Positions 1 through 10,598 of a stretch of DNA of 64,000 nucleotides are shown here, one piece after another (position 1 is the first letter of the stretch; every line of letters begins with the position of its first letter). This DNA is from CAXMST01 sp963712765 (GTDB taxonomy: Bacteria; Actinomycetota; Thermoleophilia; Solirubrobacterales; 70-9). Position numbers and translations under genes: made by a program. The notes beneath the pieces were generated by a model. It was not told where the DNA came from, ran no database searches, and was given only the letters and a program-made list of their open reading frames with translations. The stretch covers positions 310,001 to 374,000 of the forward strand of contig CAVQIX010000005.1 of the NCBI GenBank assembly GCA_963712765.1, given 5' to 3'.

Positions 1-40
1 GAGCGGCCCACCCCTCCCGGACCCGGCTACGATGCGCCGC

Positions 41-784
41 ATGAAGGCGACCCTCTTCGTGATACCCGGCTCCCACCCCGCGATGGCCGCTCGCCTGATG
101 CTCGAGTACAAGGGGGTCGACTACCGTCGCGTCGATCTGATCCCGATCGTCTCGAAGGGGATCCTCCGCGGCGCCGGCTTCAAGGGCGTAACCGTCCCCG
201 CGATGCGAGTCGACGGCGAGCGCATCCAGGGCACCCGCGAGATCGCCGAGGCGCTTGACCGCGCCGTGCCGGAGCCCAGGCTGATCCCCTCCGATCCCGA
301 CGAGCGCGCCGCCCACGACGAGGCCGAGCGCTGGGCCGACGGCGAGCTGCAGCAGACCGCGCGCCGTCTGATCTGGAACATCCTCGGTCGCGAGCCCCGC
401 GGGCGCAGAAGCTATCTCGAGGGGGCGAAGCTCGGTGTCCCGGTAGGCCTCGCGGCGAAGACGGCCGCGCCGCTGGTCCACCTCTCAAAGCGCTTCAACG
501 AGGCCGACGACGATGCGGTCCGCCGCGACCTGCAGGCGATGCCGGCTATCGCCGAGAAGGTCGACAACCTGCTCGCCAACGGTGTGATCGGAGCGGCCGA
601 GCACACCCTCGCCGACTTCCAGGTCGCAACGGGCCTTCGCCTGCTGCTGACCATGGACGACGTCCGTCCCTTGCTGGAGGACCATGAAGCGGCGAAGTTC
701 GCGATGTGGCTGGTTCCCGAGTACCCCGGCTACGCGCCGGCGGTGCTGCCCCAGTCCTGGAAGCCGGAGCCGGTCGCGACCTGA
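41..784 (+). CDS. Glutathione S-transferase-like protein
   Basis: Predicted 247-residue soluble protein with an N-terminal thioredoxin-like GST domain: a beta strand (ATLFVIP), a short loop and helix (HPAMAARLMLEYKG), then the 'TVPAM' cis-proline turn followed by a second helix (REIAEALD) that resembles the glutathione-binding Ser/Glu region. The remainder looks helical, like a GST C-terminal domain. No catalytic Cys is visible at the usual CxxC position, so glutathione may not be the thiol used; many actinobacteria lack it. Two ATGs lie 9 nt apart (32 and 41); I prefer 41 because the GST strand follows directly. It converges on folK, with 19 nt between the stops. Confidence 0.75.
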   Translation: MKATLFVIPGSHPAMAARLMLEYKGVDYRRVDLIPIVSKGILRGAGFKGVTVPAMRVDGERIQGTREIAEALDRAVPEPRLIPSDPDERAAHDEAERWADGELQQTARRLIWNILGREPRGRRSYLEGAKLGVPVGLAAKTAAPLVHLSKRFNEADDDAVRRDLQAMPAIAEKVDNLLANGVIGAAEHTLADFQVATGLRLLLTMDDVRPLLEDHEAAKFAMWLVPEYPGYAPAVLPQSWKPEPVAT

Positions 785-803
785 GCCCCGGGGCCGGCCG
801 CCT

Positions 804-1319
804 CTAGCGGAGCGGCCCGAGCCGGCGCACTCCGGTGAGGGGGAGTCGAGCGAGGATCGGCGCCAGCTCGGTGCCGTCCGGGAGAGCGATTGCGGGTTCG
901 AGCTCGATCAGTGGCTCGAGCACGAAGCGGCGTTCGAGCAGCCCCGCGTGCGGGATCGTCAGCCTCGGAGTCGAGAGCTCGAGGTCGCCGAGCAGGAGGA
1001 TGTCGATGTCGAGCGGACGGGGACCGTGGCGCGGCCCATCGAGATCGCGGCCGCGGGAGACCTCGATCCGCTTGCAAAGATCGAGCAGCGCCTCCGGATC
1101 GATCGCCGTCCGCACCGATGCGACGGCGTTGAGGAAGTCGGGCTGCTCCCCCTCGTAGACGCCGACGGGGTCGGTTTCAAACAGCGTCGAGACCGCCGCC
1201 ACGTCGGCGCCGCCGGAGCTCAGTCCCTCGAGGGCCGCGCGCAGGTGCGCCTCGCGGTCACCCTGATTGGAGCCCAGGCCGAGGAAGCCGCGTCTGCCCT
1301 CGCCGCCCCCCACTCTCAC
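804..1319 (-). CDS. folK: 2-amino-4-hydroxy-6-hydroxymethyldihydropteridine pyrophosphokinase (FolK)
   Basis: Transfers pyrophosphate from ATP to 6-hydroxymethyl-dihydropterin, the step before dihydropteroate synthase in folate synthesis. The 171-residue length is typical. Visible family motifs are 'FLGLGSNQGDR' at the N-terminus, 'TLFETDPVG', 'PDFLNAVASVRT', the metal-binding 'RPLDIDILL' (DxD) and the C-terminal 'IPHAGLLERRFVLEPL'. The start is a GTG that shares GTGA with the folB stop, so translation is probably coupled. It is the last gene of the tilS-hpt-ftsH-folP-folB-folK run, read leftward. Confidence 0.96.
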   Translation of the reverse strand: MRVGGGEGRRGFLGLGSNQGDREAHLRAALEGLSSGGADVAAVSTLFETDPVGVYEGEQPDFLNAVASVRTAIDPEALLDLCKRIEVSRGRDLDGPRHGPRPLDIDILLLGDLELSTPRLTIPHAGLLERRFVLEPLIELEPAIALPDGTELAPILARLPLTGVRRLGPLR

Positions 1320-1684
1320 TGCGCGCCGCGCGCGAGCCGGACCGCGACGCTCTCGATCTCCTGATCCATCGGCGGATCGGGCTTGGCGACACGCACCCCC
1401 ACCTCAGCGACCCCTCCGGCCGAAAGCACCGCGTCGGCGATCTCGGAGGCGAGGCGCTCGAGTGTGCGGTGGGGCGCTGCGGTCGCAACCCGCTCGGCGA
1501 TCGCCCCCACCTCGCCGTAGTCGACGGTGTCGGCAATCTCGTCGGTATCGGCCGCCCCGGTGCGAGCCGGAATCAGGTCGAGGTCGATGACGAGCTCGCG
1601 ATCGACCTCGAGCTCGGCGTCGGTGACACCGATCCGGGCCCCAATCCGCAGGGCCCTGAGCTCGATCCAGATCTCCTCGCTCAC
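1316..1684 (-). CDS. folB: Dihydroneopterin aldolase (FolB)
   Basis: Predicted 122-residue aldolase that cleaves 7,8-dihydroneopterin to 6-hydroxymethyl-dihydropterin and glycolaldehyde. The sequence has the FolB features 'IELRALRIGARIGVTDAE', 'DTVDYGEVGAIAERV', and a 'TLERLASEIADAVL' helix containing the substrate-binding Glu. The frame stays open to a further start at 1708, but the GTG at 1684 overlaps the folP stop as GTGA and gives a normal-length protein, so I chose it. It also overlaps folK by four bases at its 3' end. Confidence 0.93.
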   Translation of the reverse strand: MSEEIWIELRALRIGARIGVTDAELEVDRELVIDLDLIPARTGAADTDEIADTVDYGEVGAIAERVATAAPHRTLERLASEIADAVLSAGGVAEVGVRVAKPDPPMDQEIESVAVRLARGAQ

Positions 1685-2532
1685 AGCGTCACCGCCGGCT
1701 GCCGCCAATCGGCGCGACCCTCGATCGCGACAGCGACCGTGATCGCGTCGCGCACCGCTGCGACGTCGTGCACGCGCAGGACCTCCGCACCGGCGCGCAT
1801 GCCGAGCACGGAGGAGGCGATCGTGCCCCCGATCCTGTCACCGACCTCACGCCCGGTGATCTGGCCGATGAATCTCTTGCGGGAGGTGCCGAGCACGATC
1901 GGACGGCCCAGATCCCGCAGCTCGCCGAGGCGGCGGAGCAACTCGAGGTTGTGCTCGAGCGTCTTGCCGAAACCGATCCCGGGATCGATCCAGATCCGCT
2001 CCTCGGCGACCCCGGCGGAGACGGCGACCTCGATCCGCTCCGAGAGAAACGCCACGACATCGCCGACGACGTCATCGTAGTTGGGCGCCTCCTGCATCGT
2101 CCGCGGGGTTCCCCGCATGTGCATGAGGACCAGGCCGCAATCGCGATCGGCGCAGAGCCCCGCCATCTCCGGCTCGCCGAGCGCGGTGACGTCGTTGACG
2201 ATCGTGGCGCCTGCATCGAGTGCTGCGGCGGCGACCTTCGCTTTTGAGGTATCGACCGAGATCGGCGCGCCCTCCCCGGCCAGATCCGCGATCACCGGAA
2301 TCACGCGATCGCGCTCCTCCTCGGCATCGACCGGCGCGGCGCCGGGCCTGGTCGACTCCCCACCGATGTCGAGGATCTCCGCACCCTCGGCGAGCAGCCG
2401 GCGACCGTGAGTGACCGCCTTGCCGGCGTCGAGGAACTCACCGCCGTCCGAGAACGAATCGGGGGTCACGTTTACCACCCCCATCAACCTCGCCCGCTTC
2501 AACCCATCGGCCATCGCCCGGGATTCAACCAT
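1681..2532 (-). CDS. folP: Dihydropteroate synthase (FolP)
   Basis: Condenses 6-hydroxymethyl-dihydropterin pyrophosphate with p-aminobenzoate; target of sulfonamides. TIM-barrel motifs are clear: 'MGVVNVTPDSFSDGG', 'GAEILDIGGESTRPGA', 'PISVDTSKAKVA', 'IVNDVTAL', 'MHMRGTPRTMQ' and 'PIVLGTSRKRFIG'. At 283 residues it is full length. The ATG at 2532 is used here, but an in-frame ATG six codons later (2514) is an equally good start. It lies 32 nt downstream of ftsH. FolE (GTP cyclohydrolase I), which many actinobacteria carry at this point, is absent. Confidence 0.96.
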   Translation of the reverse strand: MVESRAMADGLKRARLMGVVNVTPDSFSDGGEFLDAGKAVTHGRRLLAEGAEILDIGGESTRPGAAPVDAEEERDRVIPVIADLAGEGAPISVDTSKAKVAAAALDAGATIVNDVTALGEPEMAGLCADRDCGLVLMHMRGTPRTMQEAPNYDDVVGDVVAFLSERIEVAVSAGVAEERIWIDPGIGFGKTLEHNLELLRRLGELRDLGRPIVLGTSRKRFIGQITGREVGDRIGGTIASSVLGMRAGAEVLRVHDVAAVRDAITVAVAIEGRADWRQPAVTL

Positions 2533-2564
2533 CCCGGGGCCCGAGGAAGCGGTCTTTCCGCCAG

Positions 2565-4520
<1,956 letters not shown>

Positions 4521-4588
4521 CGTGCGCCTCGACCTGTGGGATGGCTGGAAACTGGCATGTTCAAGGGGAATCAGTGATAGCCCCTGGA

Positions 4589-4611
4589 CTGAGGGTAACA
4601 TGGTCCCTCAG
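4589..4611. repeat. Inverted repeat between hpt and ftsH
   Basis: Perfect 7-bp arms CTGAGGG (4589-4595) and CCCTCAG (4605-4611) around a 9-base loop, in the 120-bp gap between the hpt stop and the ftsH start. There is no T-tract, so it is more likely an mRNA hairpin or a protein-binding site in the ftsH leader than a strong terminator. Confidence 0.4.
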
Positions 4612-4640
4612 GCGTTCCTAAAGCGATCGGCCCCCTGCGA

Positions 4641-5183
4641 TCACTGGTCCAGAGTGGCCACATAGTCGAGGTTTCGGTACCTCTGACCATGGTCGAGTCC
4701 GTAGCCGATCGCGAAGCGGTCGGGGATCTCGAAGCCGACGTAGCGGATCGGGAGTTCGACCCGGCGCCGGTCGGGCTTGGTCAGCAGAGCGCAGACCTCG
4801 AGCGAACGGGGATCACGTGCACGCAGGTTCTTCATCAGGTAGTGGAGCGTCAGCCCGCTGTCGATGATGTCCTCGACGATTAGGACGTCGCGGCCGCCGA
4901 TTGCCGTGTCGAGGTCCTTGAGGATCCTGACCACGCCGCTTGAATCCGTTGTCGACCCGTAGCTCGAGACGGCCATGAAGTCGACCTCGCAGGGCCCGCT
5001 GAGTTGGCGCATCAGGTCAGCCATGAACATCACCGCGCCCTTGAGCACTCCGACCATGACCAGATCGCGACCCTCGTAGTCGCGATCGATCTCCACCGCA
5101 AGCTGTCTGACCCGGCCATGGAGCTCCTCGCTCGTGACGAGAACCTCACCGATCGCGCCCTCGCCCTGCCGAGCCGTACCCAT
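4641..5183 (-). CDS. hpt: Hypoxanthine phosphoribosyltransferase
   Basis: Purine salvage enzyme that makes IMP/GMP from hypoxanthine/guanine and PRPP. The 180-residue protein shows the flexible-loop segment 'SSYGSTTDSSG', the PRPP loop 'VLIVEDIIDSGLTL', the base-contact region 'LLTKPDRRRV' and 'YVGFEIPDRFAIGYGLD'. These fit the bacterial HPRT family over the whole length. The ATG at 5183 follows tilS by about 50 nt on the same strand. The tilS-hpt-ftsH order is conserved in actinobacteria and supports a single operon. Confidence 0.95.
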   Translation of the reverse strand: MGTARQGEGAIGEVLVTSEELHGRVRQLAVEIDRDYEGRDLVMVGVLKGAVMFMADLMRQLSGPCEVDFMAVSSYGSTTDSSGVVRILKDLDTAIGGRDVLIVEDIIDSGLTLHYLMKNLRARDPRSLEVCALLTKPDRRRVELPIRYVGFEIPDRFAIGYGLDHGQRYRNLDYVATLDQ

Positions 5184-5234
5184 GCCGCCGGAGTCTAGAT
5201 GGCTTGTTCGTGGCCCGCACGCGGTCGCACGGGC

Positions 5235-6593
5235 TCAATCGGCCCGCCCGGGCGCCACCGCCCGTGCGGTGATCACGGCCGAGGACGATGACTCCGGCTC
5301 GAGCCTGAACTCATCGGCCACGGCGACGCCCGCGACCCAGGCGATCCGCTCGCCGGCGACGAGGACCGGCAGGCGGCGGCGCAGCGATCGCGGAACTCCG
5401 GCGTCGGTGAAGAGGTCCTGAAGTGTCTTGGTGCCACCGAGGCCGAGCGGCCGGATCCGATCCCCCTCCCGCCAGCACCGGATCTCGACCTCCTCGCCCA
5501 GCGCGCCGGCATCGAGCGTCGCGAGCTCGGGCCCGCCCGGCTCGACCGACCCCTCTCTCACCTCCGCCCGCAGCTCCCAATCGCCGAACCTCGCCTCGCC
5601 TGGGATCGCCATCCGGACCGGGTCGGGAGGCGCCGCACCCGACCCTGACGCCACGCGGGCGAGGCCGGACTCGACCATGACCCGGACGCCGCCACCGAGC
5701 TCCACCACCCCGCCCTCGGGATCGGCGAGCAGCCGCATCACCTCCGATGTCCGCCGCCGGTCGACCCTCACCGGGCGACCCGCGGCCCTGCCGGCGAGCT
5801 CGGCGATCACCGCCCGCCTCAGCGCGGCGTCCATCCCCGCGAGCTCCTGCAGGCGAATCGGCCCACCCTCGCCCGCCGCCGCGGCCTCGATCGCCTCGGC
5901 CGCCAGCCGGCGGATCAGATCCTGGTCCTCGCGGATCTCGGACTGGGTCTCCGCGACGTTGCGCTCCAGCTCGGGGCCCAGCTCTGCGAGGACGGGAACC
6001 ACCTCGGCGCGAATCCGGTTGCGGGCGAAGGCGGGATCGAGGTTGCTCGGATCGTCGGCGAACGGCAGGTGAGACTCACGCGCCGCCGCGCGGGTCCGCT
6101 CGCGGGAGAGATCGAGCAGCGGCCGGACCAGCCTGCCGTTGCGGCGCGACATCCCAAGCAGCGCCCGCACCCCCGGTGAGGCCGCCATCCGATACAGCAC
6201 GGTCTCGGCGAGGTCGGTGCGGGTATGCCCGGTGGCAATCCACTCAGCGCCGAGCTTGGCCCGCAGGCGCTCGGCGGCCTCGTATCGCGCCGAGCGCGCG
6301 CGGGCCTGCATGTTGCCCGCCGTCAGCGCCGGCCGCTCGATGTGGAGGTCGATGCGGAGCTTCGCGCAGAGCGCCCTCGCCGCCCCCTCGGCGTCCCCTG
6401 CCTCGGGCCGGAGCCCGTAGTTGAGGTGGACGGCGGAGACCGCCCTGGGCCCGAGCAGCTTCACGGCCACGGCGGCGAGACATGCCGAGTCGGCTCCGCC
6501 GGAGAGCATCACAACGCCGTCGCTGCCGCGGGCGATCCCGCCAGAGCGGTCAACCTCGGCGGCGAGATCGTCGAGCGCGTCGAGACCTTTCAT
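5235..6593 (-). CDS. tilS: tRNA(Ile)-lysidine synthase (TilS)
   Basis: Essential enzyme that converts the wobble cytidine of tRNA-Ile (CAU) to lysidine with ATP and lysine. The PP-loop 'MLSGGADSACLA' is at about residues 29-40, followed by 'AVHLNYGLRPEAGDAE' and the tRNA-recognition signature 'RNRIRAEVVPVLAELGPELE'. The C-terminal third contains the TilS C-domain ('IRCWREGDRIRPLGLGGTK', 'LFTDAGVPRSLR'). At 452 residues it is a normal size for a three-domain TilS. It is the first gene of the tilS-hpt-ftsH-fol run. Confidence 0.95.
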   Translation of the reverse strand: MKGLDALDDLAAEVDRSGGIARGSDGVVMLSGGADSACLAAVAVKLLGPRAVSAVHLNYGLRPEAGDAEGAARALCAKLRIDLHIERPALTAGNMQARARSARYEAAERLRAKLGAEWIATGHTRTDLAETVLYRMAASPGVRALLGMSRRNGRLVRPLLDLSRERTRAAARESHLPFADDPSNLDPAFARNRIRAEVVPVLAELGPELERNVAETQSEIREDQDLIRRLAAEAIEAAAAGEGGPIRLQELAGMDAALRRAVIAELAGRAAGRPVRVDRRRTSEVMRLLADPEGGVVELGGGVRVMVESGLARVASGSGAAPPDPVRMAIPGEARFGDWELRAEVREGSVEPGGPELATLDAGALGEEVEIRCWREGDRIRPLGLGGTKTLQDLFTDAGVPRSLRRRLPVLVAGERIAWVAGVAVADEFRLEPESSSSAVITARAVAPGRAD

Positions 6594-6624
6594 CGGCGCC
6601 CAGCATAGGTCCCGCCGCGGATCC

Positions 6625-7863
6625 TCAGCCGGCCGAGCCGCCGCGACCGCTCGCCAGATAGAGCTCCGTCGGGCCGGGGATGCCCTTGAGCTCGACCGCC
6701 CCGATCGGCTCGAAGTCGAGGTACTCGTGCGCTCCGACCTCGTCGACGAGCGCCTCGGTCACGACGACCTCGCCCGCCATCGCCCGCGCGGTGACCCGAT
6801 GAGTGAGGTTGACGTCGCCGCCGAAGTAGTCGCCGTCGCGGTACACGGCGGTGCCATAGTGCAGACCGACCCGCGGCCTCGGGCGCTCGCCGAAGAGAGC
6901 CAGGAACCCCACCGCCCATTCACTTACGAGGGCCGGATCGGAGCCGGCGATCATCACCTCGTCGCCGATCGTCTTCACGATCGTCGCCTCGCCCGGGAGG
7001 GTGGCCTCGACGGTCTCGACGAAACGCTCGATCAAGTCAAGCGCCTCCTCGTCCCCCTGCTCCTCGGTGAAGCGGGTGAAGCCGGTCAGATCGACAAAGC
7101 AGAAGGTCATCGAGACCTCACCGGGGCTGCCCGAATCGGCCCCGAGGTCCTCCTCCATGTGCCCGATAACGTCCTGCTCGACGTAGTGGCGCAGGTAGCG
7201 GTTGTGGACGTAATCGGTGAGCGGTCCTATCGCGGGCAGCAACCGCTCGGCCAGACCGCTCATCTCCTCGGCCATCTCGATCGCATCGACGCCCTCGCTG
7301 ATGAGGGGCTCATGTACATAGAGGTGGAAGAGCCGCACCTCGGCCTCCGCGATCCGGCGCAGCGATTGCGCGTAGACCCGGATCAGCTGCAGCAGCGCCA
7401 CCAGGGGAAACCCTGAGTCCAGCGTCTGCTTGATGATCACCAGAGCCTCGAGATCGCCGTCGCTGATGCTGTCGGTGTTCGCCACCGGCGCACCGAGAAG
7501 GGCCATGATCCGTTCGACCAGCTCGGGATCGAGACCTGTCAGCTCGGCGGCCTCGCGCCGGCTCCTCCCCTTCGCGGCCGACGGTAGTAGCTCCTCGACG
7601 TAGCCGAATGCGAGCCTGCCGTCGCGCACGGCCCTGCGGATCTCGCGCAGCGAGTGGCCACGATCGCGCATCCTCGCGACGACCCGCGCCTGGGCGGCGG
7701 CGACCGCCGTCCACTCGCCGTCCTTGACCGGAACAACGCGGTACTCGGCCCAGCGCCTCAGGGTTGAGGCCGAGACACCCGACCGCCGCGCCGCCTCCTT
7801 CAGCGAGATCGGGGCCGAGGGGCGGGCATCTGAACGCTCGCGCGAGTGATCGCCCTCGCTCAT
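6625..7863 (-). CDS. Class III adenylate cyclase with N-terminal MerR-type DNA-binding domain
   Basis: Predicted 412-residue soluble protein. Residues about 18-90 form a MerR-like winged-helix segment (ISLKEAARRSGVSASTLRRW). Residues about 100-240 resemble the regulatory domain of mycobacterial Rv1264-type cyclases. Residues about 250-405 are a class III cyclase catalytic domain. All expected active-site positions are present: metal Asp258 (FVDLTGFT) and Asp301 (TIGDEVM), adenine-selecting Lys297 and Asp345 (GDYFGG), and transition-state Asn352 and Arg356 (VNLTHR). An active adenylate cyclase is therefore likely, possibly DNA-associated. It follows tilS by 31 nt on the same strand but is separated from the upstream acyltransferase gene by a hairpin. 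Confidence 0.88.
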   Translation of the reverse strand: MSEGDHSRERSDARPSAPISLKEAARRSGVSASTLRRWAEYRVVPVKDGEWTAVAAAQARVVARMRDRGHSLREIRRAVRDGRLAFGYVEELLPSAAKGRSRREAAELTGLDPELVERIMALLGAPVANTDSISDGDLEALVIIKQTLDSGFPLVALLQLIRVYAQSLRRIAEAEVRLFHLYVHEPLISEGVDAIEMAEEMSGLAERLLPAIGPLTDYVHNRYLRHYVEQDVIGHMEEDLGADSGSPGEVSMTFCFVDLTGFTRFTEEQGDEEALDLIERFVETVEATLPGEATIVKTIGDEVMIAGSDPALVSEWAVGFLALFGERPRPRVGLHYGTAVYRDGDYFGGDVNLTHRVTARAMAGEVVVTEALVDEVGAHEYLDFEPIGAVELKGIPGPTELYLASGRGGSAG

Positions 7864-7901
7864 CCGTCCTCGCGCTCGGACCGAGGATGCCGGGCGTGGA
7901 A

Positions 7902-7926
7902 CGACGGGGCTGATTGGGCCCCGTCG
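7902..7926. terminator. Hairpin between acyltransferase and cyclase genes
   Basis: Perfect 9-bp arms CGACGGGGC (7902-7910) and GCCCCGTCG (7918-7926) with a 7-base loop, in the 129-bp intergenic gap read leftward from the acyltransferase gene to the cyclase gene. There is no U-tract, as is common in high-GC actinobacteria. It may terminate the upstream operon. Confidence 0.55.
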
Positions 7927-7992
7927 CGCCCGATGGCGTTCGGCCCGCTACGTCGGCCGTCGACGCCGGCCGGCGCCCCGATGCGTCCCTGT

Positions 7993-8952
7993 TCAGGCAA
8001 ACGCCGAGCCCCTCCGAACCAGGTTCTCGTAGAGCGACTGCTGGATCGTCTCGCGTACCCGCTCGGAGATCTCGAACACGACGCGGCGGTCCTCTGCGGC
8101 CTCGGCCGGATAGGCGGAGATGTCGATTGGCTCGCAGAACTCGATCCGCCATCGTGAAGGCAGCGGGATCAGGCCGAGCGGCCCGAGCCAGGGGAAGGTC
8201 GGGGTGATCGGTGCGAACGGCGCCCCGATCGCGCGGGCGACCGAGGATGCGTCGGCGATCATCGGGTAGATCTCCTCCGACCCCACGACCGCGACCGGGA
8301 CGATCGGCGAACGGGTCCGGAGCGCGATCTCGACGAATCCCCCGCGGCCGAAACGCTGAAGCCGGTAGCGCTCGCTGAAGTGCTTTCCGGTTCCCTTCGC
8401 TCCCTCGGGGAAGACCATCATCAGGCCGTCGGAGTTGAGGATCCTGGTCGCATTGTGAGGGCTCGCCGGCACCCCGCCGACCTTGCGCATGAACGGAGCG
8501 ACGAACGGCAGCTGAAAGGCCCAGTCGAGGACCATGAAACGCGGCCAGCGAGGCAGCGGATGCTGCTTCATGATCGCGCCCGTGATCATCGAGGCATCGA
8601 AGGGAAAAAGGGATCCGGCGTGGTTGGCGACCAGCATCGCCCGGCCGTGCGCCGGGACGTTCTCGACCCCGCTGGAGCGGACCCGCCACCAGCGATCGTA
8701 GAGGAACTCGAAGAATGGGTAGGCGGCCTCGGCGAACTCCTCGTCGAAGCCCCACTCGTCCTCGTGGTACTCGCCGCGCATCCTCCGGCCCATACGGGCG
8801 ACGGAGTCGCGCAGCGACCTCGGCAGAGCCGTCGCCGCGCCCTCGGCCGCGGCGAGCGGATCGAGCCCGGCCTCGATCCCGCCGCGCAGATTCTGTAGGA
8901 ACTCGATCCCGGCGGCGGCGGTCTCGGTCTCGCTCGAGGTGCCCGGGCTCAC
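7993..8952 (-). CDS. PlsC-type lysophospholipid acyltransferase
   Basis: Predicted 319-residue acyltransferase acting on a glycerolipid or related acceptor at the membrane. The catalytic block I is 'ANHAGSLFPFDASM' (HxxxxxxD-like; NHAGSLFPFD), and block III is 'MMVFPEGAKGTGK' with the conserved FPEG. Blocks II and IV are seen around 'FVAPFMRKVGGVPAS' and 'SPIVPVAVVGSEE'. The GTG start shares GTGA with the stop of the upstream NAD-epimerase gene, so both are probably co-translated. The exact acceptor cannot be told from sequence. Confidence 0.88.
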   Translation of the reverse strand: MSPGTSSETETAAAGIEFLQNLRGGIEAGLDPLAAAEGAATALPRSLRDSVARMGRRMRGEYHEDEWGFDEEFAEAAYPFFEFLYDRWWRVRSSGVENVPAHGRAMLVANHAGSLFPFDASMITGAIMKQHPLPRWPRFMVLDWAFQLPFVAPFMRKVGGVPASPHNATRILNSDGLMMVFPEGAKGTGKHFSERYRLQRFGRGGFVEIALRTRSPIVPVAVVGSEEIYPMIADASSVARAIGAPFAPITPTFPWLGPLGLIPLPSRWRIEFCEPIDISAYPAEAAEDRRVVFEISERVRETIQQSLYENLVRRGSAFA

Positions 8953-9971
8953 CGCGGATCTCCGACCACGCGACTGATCAGGGAGCCGAGTCCCGGGACC
9001 GGCGCCAGCTTCAGACTGGCCGAGTGCGCGGCGAGATCACGGACGGCGCCGACCGCGTCGTAGCGCGGCTCGAAGCCGAGCTCGGTGCGGAGGCGCCGGT
9101 TGTCGACGCCGCGGCCGTAGCGGAGCAGCCGCACGGCGTCGCCGTACAGCGAGCCGATGCCGAGCCGGTCGCCTGCGCGCTGGAGCGCGGGACCGAAGAG
9201 CGGATGCGGCACCGGGAGCTCAGTGCGCCCGAGCAGACGGATCGCGCGGCTGAGTGAGATCGAGCCCGAGGGCGCGACGTTGACCGCCCCGCGAACCGGC
9301 GAGAAGCCGGCCTCGACCAGGGCGCCGGTCGCGTCGTCGGCGTGAAGGAACTGCAGCCGCGGGTCGAAGCCGAGCTGAGTCGGCACCACCGGCAGCGAGA
9401 GATAGCGTGAGAGCGGCGTCCGCAGGTCGGGCCCGACCTCGGGCTGGAACCGCAGCATGCAACAGGTCAGGTCCGGGTGTCTGCGGGCGAAGTTCTCGAA
9501 GTACGCCTCGAGCTCGCCGATATCGCGCTGGAACCGGGTCCGGAGCGGAAAGCTCCGTGCCATGCGCTCGGTGAAGAACGACGGAGCCGCCGGCTCGGTG
9601 CCGTAGATCGCCGCCGAGCCGCGGACCACGACTCGCTCCAGGGTCTCGGTCTTCTCGCAGGCGGCGAGCAGCTGCAGGCTGCCGATCACGTTGATGTCGT
9701 GCAGGGCCCGGACCGGCTTTCCGGGCTCCGGATACCAGAGGATGCCGCAGTGGACGACGGTGTCGACCTCGGTCGAGGGCAGCAGCCGACTCACCACCGG
9801 GCTGCGGATATCGACGTCGATCAGCTCGGTCTTCTCGAGGTCGGCCTCGGGCTCGCGGGTGTCGAGCCCGAAGATCTGCTCCACACGGGGATCGCGGGCG
9901 AGCCGGCGGGCGAGCTCGGTACCCCAGTGAGAGGCGATTCCGGCGATCGCGATGCGGCGACCGCTAGACAC
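8949..9971 (-). CDS. NAD-dependent epimerase/dehydratase (extended SDR)
   Basis: Predicted 340-residue extended short-chain dehydrogenase. The N-terminal Rossmann segment is 'IAIAGIASHWGTELARRL', slightly divergent from GxxGxxG, and is followed by 'IFGLDTREPE' (acidic NAD-ribose site), 'VDIRSP', 'VVHCGILW' and 'VVVRGSAAIYG'. The usual YxxxK motif is not obvious, so it may bind NAD without a standard redox reaction. The GTG at 9971 overlaps the stop of the upstream coiled-coil gene. The open frame continues to 10481, but that part is antisense-like and overlaps the real upstream gene. It is coupled to the acyltransferase gene, suggesting a lipid or envelope role. Confidence 0.82.
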   Translation of the reverse strand: MSSGRRIAIAGIASHWGTELARRLARDPRVEQIFGLDTREPEADLEKTELIDVDIRSPVVSRLLPSTEVDTVVHCGILWYPEPGKPVRALHDINVIGSLQLLAACEKTETLERVVVRGSAAIYGTEPAAPSFFTERMARSFPLRTRFQRDIGELEAYFENFARRHPDLTCCMLRFQPEVGPDLRTPLSRYLSLPVVPTQLGFDPRLQFLHADDATGALVEAGFSPVRGAVNVAPSGSISLSRAIRLLGRTELPVPHPLFGPALQRAGDRLGIGSLYGDAVRLLRYGRGVDNRRLRTELGFEPRYDAVGAVRDLAAHSASLKLAPVPGLGSLISRVVGDPR

Positions 9972-10518
9972 TGTCCTCGGGGCCAGAATCGGCTCGGGTA
10001 TCAGCTCTGCCGGGGCTTTCCTCAGCCTTAGGTCGAGGGTTAGACTGGCCCTCGGAGCCAGAACCGGCGCCCTCGGTGCCACGCAGCGCCCGCTCGAGCT
10101 CGGAGAGCCGGCCCTCGATTGCAGCCAACCCCTCCCTGATCGGGCCCGTGTCGGCGTCGCTGCCCCTGAACTCGCTGATCGCATCCGCCAGCCGGGCCCC
10201 GACGGCCTCACCCCGCCGCGCCAGCTCCTCGGTCGCCTCGGTCCTGCCGCGGACGATGCGATCGCGCGCCACCTGACCTCGCCGCTCGACCTCATCCCTT
10301 GCCTCGCCGCCGCGGCGGCCGACCTCTTCCCGGGCCGCCTCCCCGCGGCGAGCCACGTCGTCAAGCAGCTCGCGCGCCCGCTGCCCCGCCTCGGAGGCCG
10401 ACCCGGCGGTGGCCGCGAGGGTTCGCTCGACAGCGGCCCGCAACGACTCGGCGACCGGCTCCGATCCTTGACTCGCCCCATGGTCTTGGCCGTCGCCCGG
10501 TTTTTCTTGTCGGCTCAT
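9964..10518 (-). CDS. Coiled-coil, charged helical protein of unknown function
   Basis: Predicted 184-residue protein composed almost entirely of Ala/Arg/Glu-rich helix with regular repeats such as 'RARELLDDVARRGEAAREEV' and 'RRGEAVGARLADAISE', reminiscent of phasin or apolipoprotein-like amphipathic helices. A second short coiled coil occurs near 'IREGLAAIEGRLSELERALR', and the tail is low-complexity. There is no signal peptide. It is the first gene of a three-gene run with the epimerase and acyltransferase (stop/start overlap), so a role at lipid surfaces is possible but unproven. Confidence 0.7.
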   Translation of the reverse strand: MSRQEKPGDGQDHGASQGSEPVAESLRAAVERTLAATAGSASEAGQRARELLDDVARRGEAAREEVGRRGGEARDEVERRGQVARDRIVRGRTEATEELARRGEAVGARLADAISEFRGSDADTGPIREGLAAIEGRLSELERALRGTEGAGSGSEGQSNPRPKAEESPGRADTRADSGPEDSV

Positions 10519-10598
10519 GGACGCAAAAGCTTAGTGCTGATCGGCGTCGGTTCAGGAGCCTGGGCGGCAAGGCGACGAGGAGCATCTATCTTGCGGGC

